NCBI GenBank assembly: GCA_002477625.1
Contig: DLQQ01000044.1
Span: forward strand, 11,070-44,682
Direction: 5' to 3'
Length of the DNA: 33,613 nt
Source of the DNA: Candidatus Arcticimaribacter sp. UBA7428
GTDB lineage: Bacteria; Bacteroidota; Bacteroidia; Flavobacteriales; Flavobacteriaceae
The notes beneath the pieces were generated by a model that saw only the letters and a list, made by a program, of their open reading frames with translations, was not told the DNA's origin and made no database searches. Shown piece after piece: positions 9,187 through 17,373 of the stretch (position 1 is its first letter; every line of letters starts with the position of its first letter). A program made the position numbers and the translations under genes.

Positions 9187-9336
9187 ATGAATGATAGTAT
9201 TTTGAAACTTGTTGGTCTGATAATTGGTTATTTTATCATTAGAAAATTTCTTTTTAAGAAAAAAAAAGGCAAAAAGATGAGTTATCGCAGACGTTATGAT
9301 TTAAGAAAAAAGGAAAAGACCAATGAAGAAAATTAA
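9187..9336 (+). CDS. Small basic single-pass membrane protein, 49 residues
   Basis: This short reading frame lies between the methyltransferase-like gene and the adenosyltransferase gene. Residues about 5-18 are hydrophobic (ILKLVGLIIGYFII), and the rest is strongly basic and hydrophilic, with runs of Lys and Arg ending in an acidic tip. It starts with ATG 33 nt after the previous stop and overlaps the next start codon by 14 nt, the packing of a real operon member. The predicted form is one membrane helix with a cytoplasmic basic tail. I recognise no family. It could be spurious, but the position and composition argue for a gene. Confidence 0.6.
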   Translation: MNDSILKLVGLIIGYFIIRKFLFKKKKGKKMSYRRRYDLRKKEKTNEEN

Positions 9337-9889
9337 GGTATATACAAAAACGGGAGACAGCGGCACAACAGGATTGTTTTCGGGACAGCGAGTACCCAAA
9401 CACCATCTGCGCATCAAGGCATATGGCACTGTTGACGAGTTGAATAGTTGGATTGGACATATCCGAAGTCAACAAATCCATCCCGAGCAAGCGGAAGAAA
9501 TGATCAAAATCCAACACGATCTCATGTATATTGGGTCTGAATTGGCCAATGACGATGTAGATTCGTCTGCGACTGGAATCGATACAATTAGTGAAGATGC
9601 AGTATCATTGCTCGAAAACTGGATTGATCGCATGACTGAAGAATTGCCCCCCTTAAAGAATTTTGTGATTCCCGGTGGACATATCAATGTTTCTAATGCC
9701 CATTTAGCACGATGTGTTTGTAGAAGAGCGGAACGCTTCATCACGGAACTGAATACCTTAACAGAAACCAATCCCATCATTATTTTTTACATCAACCGTC
9801 TCTCGGATTACTTGTTCACATTAGCTCGAAAATTTGCTTTTGATTCTGAAATTGAAGAAATAAAGTGGACTCCAAGACAAAAAAAATAG
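9323..9889 (+). CDS. Corrinoid adenosyltransferase, PduO type
   Basis: The enzyme transfers the adenosyl group of ATP to cob(I)alamin, making coenzyme B12. The 188-residue protein has the PduO/MMAB N-terminal signature TKTGDSGTTGLFSGQRV (6-22), the ATP-contacting YGTVDELNS (35-43), and the conserved FVIPGG near 115 and CRRAERFITEL near 135-145. Length and motifs fit the family. No cobalamin synthesis or B12-dependent enzyme gene is in the window, and there is no room upstream for a cobalamin riboswitch because the 49-residue frame overlaps its start. It probably serves methylmalonyl-CoA mutase or ribonucleotide reductase elsewhere in the genome. Confidence 0.93.
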   Translation: MKKIKVYTKTGDSGTTGLFSGQRVPKHHLRIKAYGTVDELNSWIGHIRSQQIHPEQAEEMIKIQHDLMYIGSELANDDVDSSATGIDTISEDAVSLLENWIDRMTEELPPLKNFVIPGGHINVSNAHLARCVCRRAERFITELNTLTETNPIIIFYINRLSDYLFTLARKFAFDSEIEEIKWTPRQKK

Positions 9890-9896
9890 ATTTTGC

Positions 9897-9926
9897 TTGT
9901 CGGTATGGTATAAAAATTTATTTTTG
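9897..9926 (+). promoter_or_regulatory. Predicted promoter of the DUF2795 gene
   Basis: A TTG at 9897-9899 (-33 element) and TATTTTTG at 9919-9926 (-7 element, full match to TAnnTTTG) are separated by 19 nt, the usual Bacteroidota spacing. The ATG follows 14 nt after the -7 box. Confidence 0.6.
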
Positions 9927-9940
9927 CAAAAAATAAATTC

Positions 9941-10162
9941 ATGTATTGGACATTAGAACTAGCTTCCTACCTCAGTGATGCCCCTTGGCCAGCATCAAAA
10001 GACGAATTAATTGACTTTTCAATTCGAACTGGAGCCCCATTAGAAGTTGTAGAAAATTTACAATCTATGGAAGATGAAGGAGATGTATATGAATCCATTG
10101 AGGAGATTTGGCCTGATTTCCCTTCAGATGAGGATTATCTTTGGAATGAAGACGAATACTAA
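9941..10162 (+). CDS. DUF2795 domain protein
   Basis: This is a 73-residue acidic protein (APWPASKDELIDF, TGAPLEVVENLQ, then many Asp and Glu up to DEDYLWNEDEY). It matches the DUF2795 family, small helical proteins of unknown function. In Flavobacteriia this gene is typically found directly upstream of secA, as here. It has its own predicted promoter and is followed by a strong terminator, so it is normally transcribed alone even though it neighbours secA. No catalytic residues can be proposed. Confidence 0.88.
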   Translation: MYWTLELASYLSDAPWPASKDELIDFSIRTGAPLEVVENLQSMEDEGDVYESIEEIWPDFPSDEDYLWNEDEY

Positions 10163-10176
10163 ACAACTATCCACAT

Positions 10177-10202
10177 AAAGTCTCCTCGGAGGCTTTTTTT
10201 TT
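10177..10202 (+). terminator. Rho-independent terminator after the DUF2795 gene
   Basis: The hairpin AAAGTCTC-CTCG-GAGGCTTT forms a nine-pair stem (counting one G-U pair and the A/T pairs at the base) with a four-base loop, followed by a run of nine T. It begins about 15 nt after the stop codon and separates this gene from secA. Confidence 0.85.
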
Positions 10203-10205
10203 ACT

Positions 10206-10213
10206 TAAATTTG
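10206..10213 (+). promoter_or_regulatory. Predicted -7 element of secA
   Basis: TAAATTTG matches TAnnTTTG in full and lies 21 nt upstream of the secA ATG, immediately after the terminator. A -33 element is not evident, because that position falls inside the terminator hairpin. Confidence 0.5.
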
Positions 10214-10234
10214 AGTGCTTAATTAAGAGTCCCT

Positions 10235-13200
10235 ATGAGTATTTTAAATACAATATTAAAAACCTTTGTCGGCGATAAGTCGAAAAAAGATATCCGTGCG
10301 ATCCAACACATAGTGGATCAAATCAACAAACAGCAACTTGAATTCGAAGGCCTTTCGAATGATGAATTGCGTGATAAAACAGCTGATTTTAAAGCTAAAA
10401 TTATTGAGAAACGCAAATCGATTGACCAAGAAATCAGTGAATTGAATACACAACTCCAAGGGCTAACCGATATTGACCAACGGGAAGAAATTTATAATAA
10501 AATTGACGTTTTAGAAGCTGAAGCATTGGTCGTAACCGAAACTTGTTTGGATGAAATTCTTCCAGAAGCATTTGCAGTTGTAAAAGAAACCGCAAGACGT
10601 TTTGTTCACAACACCCACTTACGCGTAAAAGCCTCCCCTCGTGACCGTGAATTTGCACAGGACAAAGGCTATGTCGTTCTTGAAGGTGATGAAGCCATCT
10701 GGGAAAATAGCTGGGATGCGGCTGGAAAACCCATCACTTGGGATATGATTCACTACGACGTTCAGCTCATTGGAGGAATCACATTACATCAAGGTAAAAT
10801 TGCAGAAATGCAAACTGGAGAAGGAAAAACTTTAGTCGCAACACTTCCTGTTTACTTAAATGCTTTGGTTGGAAAAGGAGTACATCTGGTAACTGTAAAC
10901 GATTACTTAGCCAAACGAGATAGTGCATGGATGGCGCCTTTATTTGAGTTTCATGGAATGACGATTGATTGTATCGATTATCACCCATCAAACAGTGCCG
11001 AGAGAAGAGCTGCTTACCTCGCAGACATTACTTATGGAACCAACAATGAATTTGGATTTGACTACCTACGCGATAATATGTCGCACACACCCGAAGATTT
11101 AGTCCAACGAAAGCATCATTATGCCATCGTAGATGAAGTAGATTCCGTTTTAGTAGATGATGCTCGAACTCCGCTGATCATTTCGGGGCCAGTACCACAG
11201 GGAGATCGCCATGAGTTTGATCAATTACGTCCTAAGGTTGCAGATTTATTTTCAAAACAAAAAACATTGCTCGCCACCGTTTTAGTTGAAGCTAAAAAGA
11301 AAATTGCAGCAGGAGACACTACAGAAGGTGCCATACTTTTACTAAGAGCATACAGGGGTTTACCCAAAAATAAAGCCTTAATTAAGTTTCTGAGTGAAGA
11401 AGGAATTAAACAATTACTTCAAAAAACAGAAAACACCTATATGCAAGACAACAATAGAGAAATGCACATCATTGATGCTGATCTCTATTTTGTTATTGAC
11501 GAAAAAAACAATCAGGTTGACCTTACAGAAAAAGGGGTTGAATATCTTTCTGAAAGTGTACAAGAAGAAAACTTTTTTATTCTTCCAGACATCGGAATGG
11601 AAATAGCCAAAATCGAAAAATCTGGATTAAGTTCTGAAGAAGAAGCTGCTAAAAAAGAAGTGCTTTTTAAAGATTTTGGAATTAAAAGTGAACGTATTCA
11701 TACAATGACACAGCTGTTTAAGGCCTATACTCTTTTTGAAAAAGACACGGAGTATGTTGTCATGGATAACAAGGTTATGATTGTCGATGAGCAAACCGGG
11801 CGTATCATGGATGGGAGACGTTATTCCGATGGATTGCACCAAGCCATTGAAGCAAAAGAAGATGTTAAGATTGAAGCAGCCACGCAGACTTTTGCAACGG
11901 TAACCCTTCAAAACTATTTCAGAATGTACCACAAGCTTTCTGGAATGACTGGGACAGCTGTAACTGAAGCAGGTGAATTCTGGGAAATCTACAAACTCGA
12001 TGTAGTAGAAATTCCAACCAACAGACCCATTGCTCGGAAGGATGAAGACGATCTTATTTATAAAACCAAAAGAGAAAAATACAACGCAGTAATTGAAGAA
12101 GTAACCAAGCTTTCAGAAGCTGGGAGGCCTGTTTTAATCGGGACTACATCGGTGGAAATTTCCGAATTACTGAGTAAAATGTTACACCTAAGAAAGGTAA
12201 AACACAATGTACTTAATGCCAAGCTACACAAGAAAGAAGCCGATATTGTTGCAGAAGCTGGAAACCCAGGAATTGTAACTATTGCAACCAATATGGCAGG
12301 TCGTGGAACGGATATCAAACTGTCTGACGAAGTGAAAGCGTCGGGTGGACTTGCAATTGTAGGTACTGAGCGACACGATTCTAGACGTGTAGACAGACAG
12401 CTACGCGGACGTTCGGGAAGACAAGGAGATCCGGGAAGTTCTCAATTCTTTGTTTCACTTGAGGATAACCTTATGCGTCTATTTGGATCCGATCGTGTAG
12501 CCAAAGTAATGGATCGAATGGGTCTTGAAGAAGGTGAAGTTATTCAGCATTCTATGATGACAAAATCTATTGAGCGAGCTCAAAAGAAAGTTGAAGAAAA
12601 CAACTTTGGGATTCGTAAACGTCTCTTGGAATACGATGATGTGATGAATGCCCAACGCGAGGTTATTTACAAACGTCGAAAACACGCCCTCCGTGGAGAT
12701 CGCCTAAAAGTTGATATCGCCAATATGCTCTTTGAAGTATGTGAAGAGATTGCGATCAACAACAAACAAACCGATGATTTCAAAAACTTTGAATTTGAAA
12801 TTATCAGTAACTTTTCGATAACAGCTCCCGTCTTAGAGGATGAATTTTATTCAATGACCGAAAGAGAGTTAACGGATAAATTATACGAAACTGTTCATCA
12901 GTACTACCAACAAAAAACGGAGATTAACGCTACACTTACCTTTCCTGTAATTAAGCAGGTATTTGAAAATCCAAATAATAAATACGAGAAAATCGTAGTT
13001 CCTTTTACTGATGGTACCAAAACATTGAACGTTGTAACCCACCTAGAAACCGCCTACAACACCAAAGGTAAAAACCTGATTGAAGATTTTGAGCGTAATA
13101 TTACCTTGGCTTTGATCGATGAAACTTGGAAAAATCATTTACGTAAAATGGATGAACTCAAGCAATCTGTTCAGCTTGCAGTTCACGAACAAAAAGACCC

Positions 13201-13603
13201 TTTACTAATCTATAAGTTTGAGGCCTTTGAATTGTTCAGCGGAATGATGGGACGCTTGAATAAAGAAGTGCTTTCCTTTTTACTAAAAGGCTCTATTCCC
13301 ACCAATAGTAATTCAGGAATTCAGGAAGCCAAAAGACCCAGTCGAAGAGAAAAACTAAAAACCAGCAAGGATGATGTTTTAAACACGGAAGAATTAGCTG
13401 CTAAAAGCCGTTCTATAGGAGCAGGTGCCGGCCAAAAGTCCAGACCAACCATCGAAACAATTGTTCGTGACTTACCCAAAATTGGACGTAATGATCGTGT
13501 TACAATAAAGAATATTCAAAACGGAGAAAGTAAGGAATTGAAATACAAACAAGCTGAGCCGCTCATTTCTAGTGGTCAATGGGTGTTGGTAGGAAAGAAT
13601 TAA
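10235..13603 (+). CDS. secA: Preprotein translocase ATPase SecA
   Basis: SecA drives unfolded preproteins through SecYEG by ATP hydrolysis. At 1,122 residues it is longer than the E. coli protein (901) but normal for Bacteroidota. The Walker A MQTGEGKTLVA is near 191, DEVDSVLVDDARTPLIISGP near 300, and NMAGRGTDIKL and GRSGRQGDPG lie in the second nucleotide-binding domain. The helical scaffold has IRKRLLEYDDVMNAQR. The extra length comes from an N-terminal insertion (about 50-95) and a charged insertion in the first nucleotide-binding domain (about 335-470). The C-terminus lacks the cysteine-rich zinc tail used for SecB binding; instead it ends in a basic linker and a short conserved block with VTIKNIQNGESKELKYKQAE. 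It heads a run with the next two genes. Confidence 0.97.
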   Translation: MSILNTILKTFVGDKSKKDIRAIQHIVDQINKQQLEFEGLSNDELRDKTADFKAKIIEKRKSIDQEISELNTQLQGLTDIDQREEIYNKIDVLEAEALVVTETCLDEILPEAFAVVKETARRFVHNTHLRVKASPRDREFAQDKGYVVLEGDEAIWENSWDAAGKPITWDMIHYDVQLIGGITLHQGKIAEMQTGEGKTLVATLPVYLNALVGKGVHLVTVNDYLAKRDSAWMAPLFEFHGMTIDCIDYHPSNSAERRAAYLADITYGTNNEFGFDYLRDNMSHTPEDLVQRKHHYAIVDEVDSVLVDDARTPLIISGPVPQGDRHEFDQLRPKVADLFSKQKTLLATVLVEAKKKIAAGDTTEGAILLLRAYRGLPKNKALIKFLSEEGIKQLLQKTENTYMQDNNREMHIIDADLYFVIDEKNNQVDLTEKGVEYLSESVQEENFFILPDIGMEIAKIEKSGLSSEEEAAKKEVLFKDFGIKSERIHTMTQLFKAYTLFEKDTEYVVMDNKVMIVDEQTGRIMDGRRYSDGLHQAIEAKEDVKIEAATQTFATVTLQNYFRMYHKLSGMTGTAVTEAGEFWEIYKLDVVEIPTNRPIARKDEDDLIYKTKREKYNAVIEEVTKLSEAGRPVLIGTTSVEISELLSKMLHLRKVKHNVLNAKLHKKEADIVAEAGNPGIVTIATNMAGRGTDIKLSDEVKASGGLAIVGTERHDSRRVDRQLRGRSGRQGDPGSSQFFVSLEDNLMRLFGSDRVAKVMDRMGLEEGEVIQHSMMTKSIERAQKKVEENNFGIRKRLLEYDDVMNAQREVIYKRRKHALRGDRLKVDIANMLFEVCEEIAINNKQTDDFKNFEFEIISNFSITAPVLEDEFYSMTERELTDKLYETVHQYYQQKTEINATLTFPVIKQVFENPNNKYEKIVVPFTDGTKTLNVVTHLETAYNTKGKNLIEDFERNITLALIDETWKNHLRKMDELKQSVQLAVHEQKDPLLIYKFEAFELFSGMMGRLNKEVLSFLLKGSIPTNSNSGIQEAKRPSRREKLKTSKDDVLNTEELAAKSRSIGAGAGQKSRPTIETIVRDLPKIGRNDRVTIKNIQNGESKELKYKQAEPLISSGQWVLVGKN

Positions 13604-13632
13604 TTTGTACTTTTAAAGTGTAAATTCTATTT

Positions 13633-14889
13633 ATGGAACAATATGCAGCGGTACTTTTATGGGCAATTCCAAGTTTTCTTATTCTAATCATCATAGAAAT
13701 AGCCTACGGTCATTTTACAAATAAGCAAACCTATACTTTTATGGATACGCTCGCGAGCCTAAGTTCGGGAATGACCAATACACTAAAAGATGCTTTAGGC
13801 TTGGTATTAATTGTTATATCGTATCCTTTTATTCTCGACTACTTGGCTGTAATTGAACTGGAAAGTTCTCTAAGCCTTTACCTGATTGCTTTCATTTGTA
13901 TAGATTTTGCAAGTTATTGGAACCATCGTCTGAATCACAAGATCAATGTATTTTGGAACATACACGTCATCCATCACAGCAGCGAAGAATTTAATCTAGC
14001 TTGTGCCCTCAGACAAAGTATTTCAGGCTTACTTGGTTATGGTGCTTTATTCTTAATCCCAGCAGCAATTTTAGGTGTTCCAGCGGAAATTATCAGTGTC
14101 CTAGCTCCATTGCATTTATTTGGACAGTTTTGGTATCATACCCGACATATTGGAAAATTAGGATGGCTTGAATACATTTTAGTAACCCCGTCACAACATC
14201 GTGTACATCACGCGATAAACCCGATTTATATTGATAAAAATCTATCCGCAATCTTTTGTGTGTGGGATCGAATGTTCGGAACCTTCCAAGAAGAACTTGA
14301 TGAGGAAGCCCCCGTATACGGGGTGTTAAAACCTGTTCAAAGTTGGAATCCAATTTTGATTAATTTTCAGCATTTTTGGGCGATTCTCTGTGATGCTTGG
14401 TATGCAAAACGTTGGGTAGATAAACTGAGAATCTGGTTTATGCCTACAGGTTGGAGACCAAAGGATGTTGCAGAACGATTTCCTCGATCGATAATAGAAG
14501 ATGTGCATAATATGGAAAAGTATAATCCCCAATACACTTTTATTCAAAAAGCCATAGGGGTATTTCATTTTACTGCTATCAACATCATGATACTTTACTT
14601 TCTCGCTAATTTTGCAGAACTCAGTGTACAATTTCGGTTGATTTTTGGTTTTATCATTTTCACCAGTATTTTTGGTTTCACTTCTCTAATGGATCTACAT
14701 TCTTGGGCAATAAAATTTCAAATATTCAGCGGGTGTATCGGATTATTACTTCTTTGGATTCCCAATGCACAACCCCTCTTTACTGAACTTTTTAACTTAC
14801 AAATGGGGTTAACCATTTACTTTGCGTTTAGTTTATTCTTTAACTATTGGAATATGGCCGCAGTACCACCTCACACACAAAGCACCTAG
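13633..14889 (+). CDS. Sterol desaturase/fatty acid hydroxylase family membrane protein
   Basis: This 418-residue polytopic membrane protein has the di-iron histidine clusters of the fatty acid hydroxylase superfamily: HRLNH (98-102), HVIHH (111-115), a WYHTRH stretch near 175, and HRVHH near 195. It probably hydroxylates or desaturates a lipid chain at the inner membrane. The C-terminal third (from about 310) adds four or five extra hydrophobic helices of unknown role. The substrate cannot be told from sequence; candidates are ornithine lipids, sphingolipids or carotenoid-like lipids. It lies 29 nt after secA and 4 nt before the glycosyltransferase, so it may act with the latter on one lipid. 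Confidence 0.88.
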   Translation: MEQYAAVLLWAIPSFLILIIIEIAYGHFTNKQTYTFMDTLASLSSGMTNTLKDALGLVLIVISYPFILDYLAVIELESSLSLYLIAFICIDFASYWNHRLNHKINVFWNIHVIHHSSEEFNLACALRQSISGLLGYGALFLIPAAILGVPAEIISVLAPLHLFGQFWYHTRHIGKLGWLEYILVTPSQHRVHHAINPIYIDKNLSAIFCVWDRMFGTFQEELDEEAPVYGVLKPVQSWNPILINFQHFWAILCDAWYAKRWVDKLRIWFMPTGWRPKDVAERFPRSIIEDVHNMEKYNPQYTFIQKAIGVFHFTAINIMILYFLANFAELSVQFRLIFGFIIFTSIFGFTSLMDLHSWAIKFQIFSGCIGLLLLWIPNAQPLFTELFNLQMGLTIYFAFSLFFNYWNMAAVPPHTQST

Positions 14890-14893
14890 TTAT

Positions 14894-16018
14894 ATGGCGA
14901 TCGATTGTTTGATCCTAGGTCCTGCCTACCCATTCCGTGGTGGTATTGCAGACACGAATCACGCATTTGCAGCAGCACTAGTCAATCAAAATATCAAGGT
15001 GGAAATTTGGACTTTTACCGCCTTATATCCTAACGTTTTATTCCCAGGAACATCCCAATTTGATGCTAATGAGCAATCGTTTCAATTTCCTATTCATCGA
15101 AAAATACATGCGTACAATCCCTTCGGTTGGGCGGCAATTGCTGAGGAGATCAATGCATTAAAACCCAAAAGAGTAGTTTTTCGGTATTGGACTCCCCTAT
15201 TGGCTTTCGCATGGGGAACTATCGCAAAGAAGCTAAAACCTGAAATTAACTCAATAGCCCTAATCGATAATTGGAAGGCGCATGAACCCAAACCCTGGGA
15301 CCGAAGCTTGAACCACTATTTTTCGAGTAAAGTCAATCAAATAACAACCTTATCTGAAGCTGTATACCTGGAAATAATTGCCGATGTAAACCTTCCAGTA
15401 AACAAAGGTTTTCATCCCATAAACGACGATTTACCTCCAGCAACATCAAAAGCTGTAGCGCGGAAAAAACTAGGGCTTTCTGGTGAAAAGCCGCTGGTAC
15501 TTTTTTTTGGCTTGGTTCGACAATACAAAGGCTTGGATCTTTTAATTGATGCATTTGCCCAAGATTCTTTATTGAACACCACTACTGAATTAATGATCGT
15601 AGGGGAGTTTTATGATAAAACTGAAACCTATAGAAAACAAATACAAGCCCTTGGTCTTGACAAACGAATTTGCATAGTAAATGAATTTGTTTCTTTTGAG
15701 GTTGCTCGAGATTATTTCTGCGCTGCCGACATTGTCGCTCAACCCTATAAAACTGCTACTCAGAGTGGTGTTACTCCCATAGCCTATCATTACGAAGTTC
15801 CCCTAGTAGTAACAGATTTAGCTGGACTCAGTGCACCCATACGAGCGGATGAAACGGGAAGAATATGCGAAAAGAATGCGGTAAGTATAGCATTAGCCAT
15901 TGATGAACTTTTATCGACTAAGGCCCAGACCCAGGTAAAAGCTAATTTGAAAAAAGCAAAAAAAAATTACAGTTGGAAGGCATTTGTGCAGCAGTGGCTT
16001 TCTTATACTAACAAATAA
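14894..16018 (+). CDS. Glycosyltransferase, GT4-like
   Basis: The GT-B fold protein has a Rossmann-like start (LILGPAYPFRGGIADTNHAFA, where GG follows the first strand) and a C-terminal donor domain with LVLFFGLVRQYKGLDLLIDAF and YKTATQSGVTPIAYHYEVP, the latter holding the donor-sugar region. The reading frame is open back to 14822, inside the previous gene. I chose the ATG at 14894 because it opens the first beta strand, gives 374 residues and lies 4 nt after the previous stop. The acceptor is unknown. The upstream lipid hydroxylase gene makes a glycolipid or cell-surface sugar product plausible, by inference. Confidence 0.87.
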   Translation: MAIDCLILGPAYPFRGGIADTNHAFAAALVNQNIKVEIWTFTALYPNVLFPGTSQFDANEQSFQFPIHRKIHAYNPFGWAAIAEEINALKPKRVVFRYWTPLLAFAWGTIAKKLKPEINSIALIDNWKAHEPKPWDRSLNHYFSSKVNQITTLSEAVYLEIIADVNLPVNKGFHPINDDLPPATSKAVARKKLGLSGEKPLVLFFGLVRQYKGLDLLIDAFAQDSLLNTTTELMIVGEFYDKTETYRKQIQALGLDKRICIVNEFVSFEVARDYFCAADIVAQPYKTATQSGVTPIAYHYEVPLVVTDLAGLSAPIRADETGRICEKNAVSIALAIDELLSTKAQTQVKANLKKAKKNYSWKAFVQQWLSYTNK

Positions 16019-16131
16019 GTTACCCCTCTTTATTCTCAAAGTAACTTCATCCACTATGTATTGATTTTCTTGTAGTTTCATAATATTAAAATTCACCCTT
16101 AATCACCTAACCTATAAATTAACCTACCCCT

Positions 16132-16779
16132 ATGGAACTTCTCTATCAAATAATACTCATCATTCATATCATTTCCGGATCGTTGGGTCTCTTGACGGGG
16201 ACCATCAATATTCTCCAGAAAAAAGGAGGGAAACGACATCGGCAAATTGGTCGCTTGTTTGTTTTCTTTATGGTAAGCACGGGTATTTCTTCAATACTAC
16301 TTGCCATTCTTAATCCAAACAACTTCCAGCTCATTGTTGGGATTTTTACAATCTACTTGGTTGGAACTGGGGATCGCTATATGCGTTTGCGTTTCTTAGG
16401 CAAAGGGCAAAAACCTATTTTTATTGATTGGTTTCTGAGCTTGGGGATGCTCCTGAGCGGGATTTGTTTTGTGCTTTGGGGATCCTATCTAATTTATAAT
16501 TCCAATAATTTTGGAATCGTTTTAGTTGTCTTTGGACTGATTGGTTTGAACAATGTAATAAATGATTTTAAAAATTATACCGGACGCTATAAAAAGAAAA
16601 AATATTGGATGCTGGTTCATATTGGAAGAATGATGGGCGGTTATACTGCCTCATTAACTGCTTTTATTGTTGTTAACGCTCAAAACTACCCTTTTGAAAT
16701 TCCTTCGCTTGTTATCTGGTTAGGGCCAGCAGTATTACTAACTCCCCTGTCATTCTATTGGAGTAAACCTTATAAATAA
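16132..16779 (+). CDS. Small polytopic membrane protein (DUF2306-like)
   Basis: The 215-residue protein has about six to seven hydrophobic helices with short polar loops. Conserved-looking polar points are the HIISGSLGLLTG stretch of the first helix, the KRHRQIGR loop near 34-41 and HIGRMMGGYTAS near 163-174; histidines lie in the membrane near both ends. This arrangement resembles DUF2306-type proteins of unknown function found in Bacteroidota. Paired membrane histidines might bind a metal or haem, but nothing shows this. It is 8 nt upstream of the DUF1272 gene, so the two probably share a transcript. Confidence 0.75.
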   Translation: MELLYQIILIIHIISGSLGLLTGTINILQKKGGKRHRQIGRLFVFFMVSTGISSILLAILNPNNFQLIVGIFTIYLVGTGDRYMRLRFLGKGQKPIFIDWFLSLGMLLSGICFVLWGSYLIYNSNNFGIVLVVFGLIGLNNVINDFKNYTGRYKKKKYWMLVHIGRMMGGYTASLTAFIVVNAQNYPFEIPSLVIWLGPAVLLTPLSFYWSKPYK

Positions 16780-16787
16780 AAAAGCCT

Positions 16788-16970
16788 ATGTTGTTGATAA
16801 AAGAAAATTGCGAACACTGCCACAAAGTATTAAAACAAGACAGTACCGAAGCTATGATTTGTTCCTATGAATGCACCTATTGCAAAGATTGTGTGGAAAC
16901 CGTATTAAACAACGGATGCCCAAATTGTGCAGGTGATTTTGAACCGAGACCCACAAGAATTTCTAAATAA
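16788..16970 (+). CDS. DUF1272 cysteine-rich protein
   Basis: This 60-residue protein has eight cysteines in pairs (Cys8/11, 25/29, 32/35 and 44/47), an arrangement that fits two zinc sites in a RING-like cross-brace. The order CEHC, MICSYECTYCKDCVE, GCPNC and RPTR matches DUF1272, a widespread small family of unknown function. It starts 8 nt after the membrane protein gene and is followed 22 nt later by the broken TfoX-domain gene. Confidence 0.9.
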   Translation: MLLIKENCEHCHKVLKQDSTEAMICSYECTYCKDCVETVLNNGCPNCAGDFEPRPTRISK

Positions 16971-16992
16971 CGCACCCTCGAACCAGTAAGAA

Positions 16993-17355
16993 ATGGCATA
17001 CGACGCATACTTAGCAGAGCGAATACGACAGATTTTTGGCGATCAAAGGTGTACTGTAATCGAGAAAAAAATGATGTGTGGCCTCTGTTTTATGTTAGAT
17101 GATAAAATGTGCTGTGGTATTCATTTCAGTAAAAAAAGGGCTGTGGATTTACTAATGGTCCGCATTGGATAAGAAATGGCGGAAAAAGTTTCCTCTCGAA
17201 AAGGATGCCTACCAATGAATTTTACGGGTCGTCCAATGAAAGGGTATATCTTTGTTGAACCAAACGGTTATGATTTGGATCAAGATTTAGAATTTTGGAT
17301 CGATCTTTGTATTGCTTTTAATCCCCTGGCAAAAGCCAGTAATAAAAGTAAGTAA
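16993..17355 (+). pseudogene. TfoX N-terminal domain protein broken by an in-frame stop
   Basis: Translated through one stop codon, this region gives a complete TfoX/Sxy N-terminal domain protein of 120 codons: MAYDAYLAERIRQIFG at the start, KKMMCGLCFMLDDKMC in the middle, then MNFTGRPMKGYIFVEP and FNPLAKASNKSK at the end. The TAA at 17170-17172 falls at codon 60, right after MVRIG. The frame is undisturbed on both sides, so one base change (GAA to TAA would fit) is enough. An ATG two codons after the stop could restart the second half. The other possibilities are a recent nonsense mutation, a sequencing error or tolerated readthrough. The cysteines at 29, 32, 40 and 41 are more numerous than usual for the family. 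Confidence 0.85.
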
Positions 17356-17373
17356 TAATTTATAAAAGAGTTT

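Noticed and set aside
9154..9322. Cobalamin riboswitch before the adenosyltransferase
   Set aside because: The space is too short and is taken by the 49-residue frame; no B12-box-like sequence was seen.
11627..11932. 101-codon minus-strand frame inside secA
   Set aside because: It is antisense to a well-conserved coding region, with composition expected of a shadow frame.
14822..14893. 24-residue extension of the glycosyltransferase frame into the hydroxylase gene
   Set aside because: It overlaps the upstream coding region in another frame, and the ATG at 14894 begins the first beta strand directly.
16017..16047. Inverted repeat AAGTTAC-N17-GTAACTT after the glycosyltransferase gene
   Set aside because: The loop is long and no T run follows, so it is not a convincing terminator; it may be chance.
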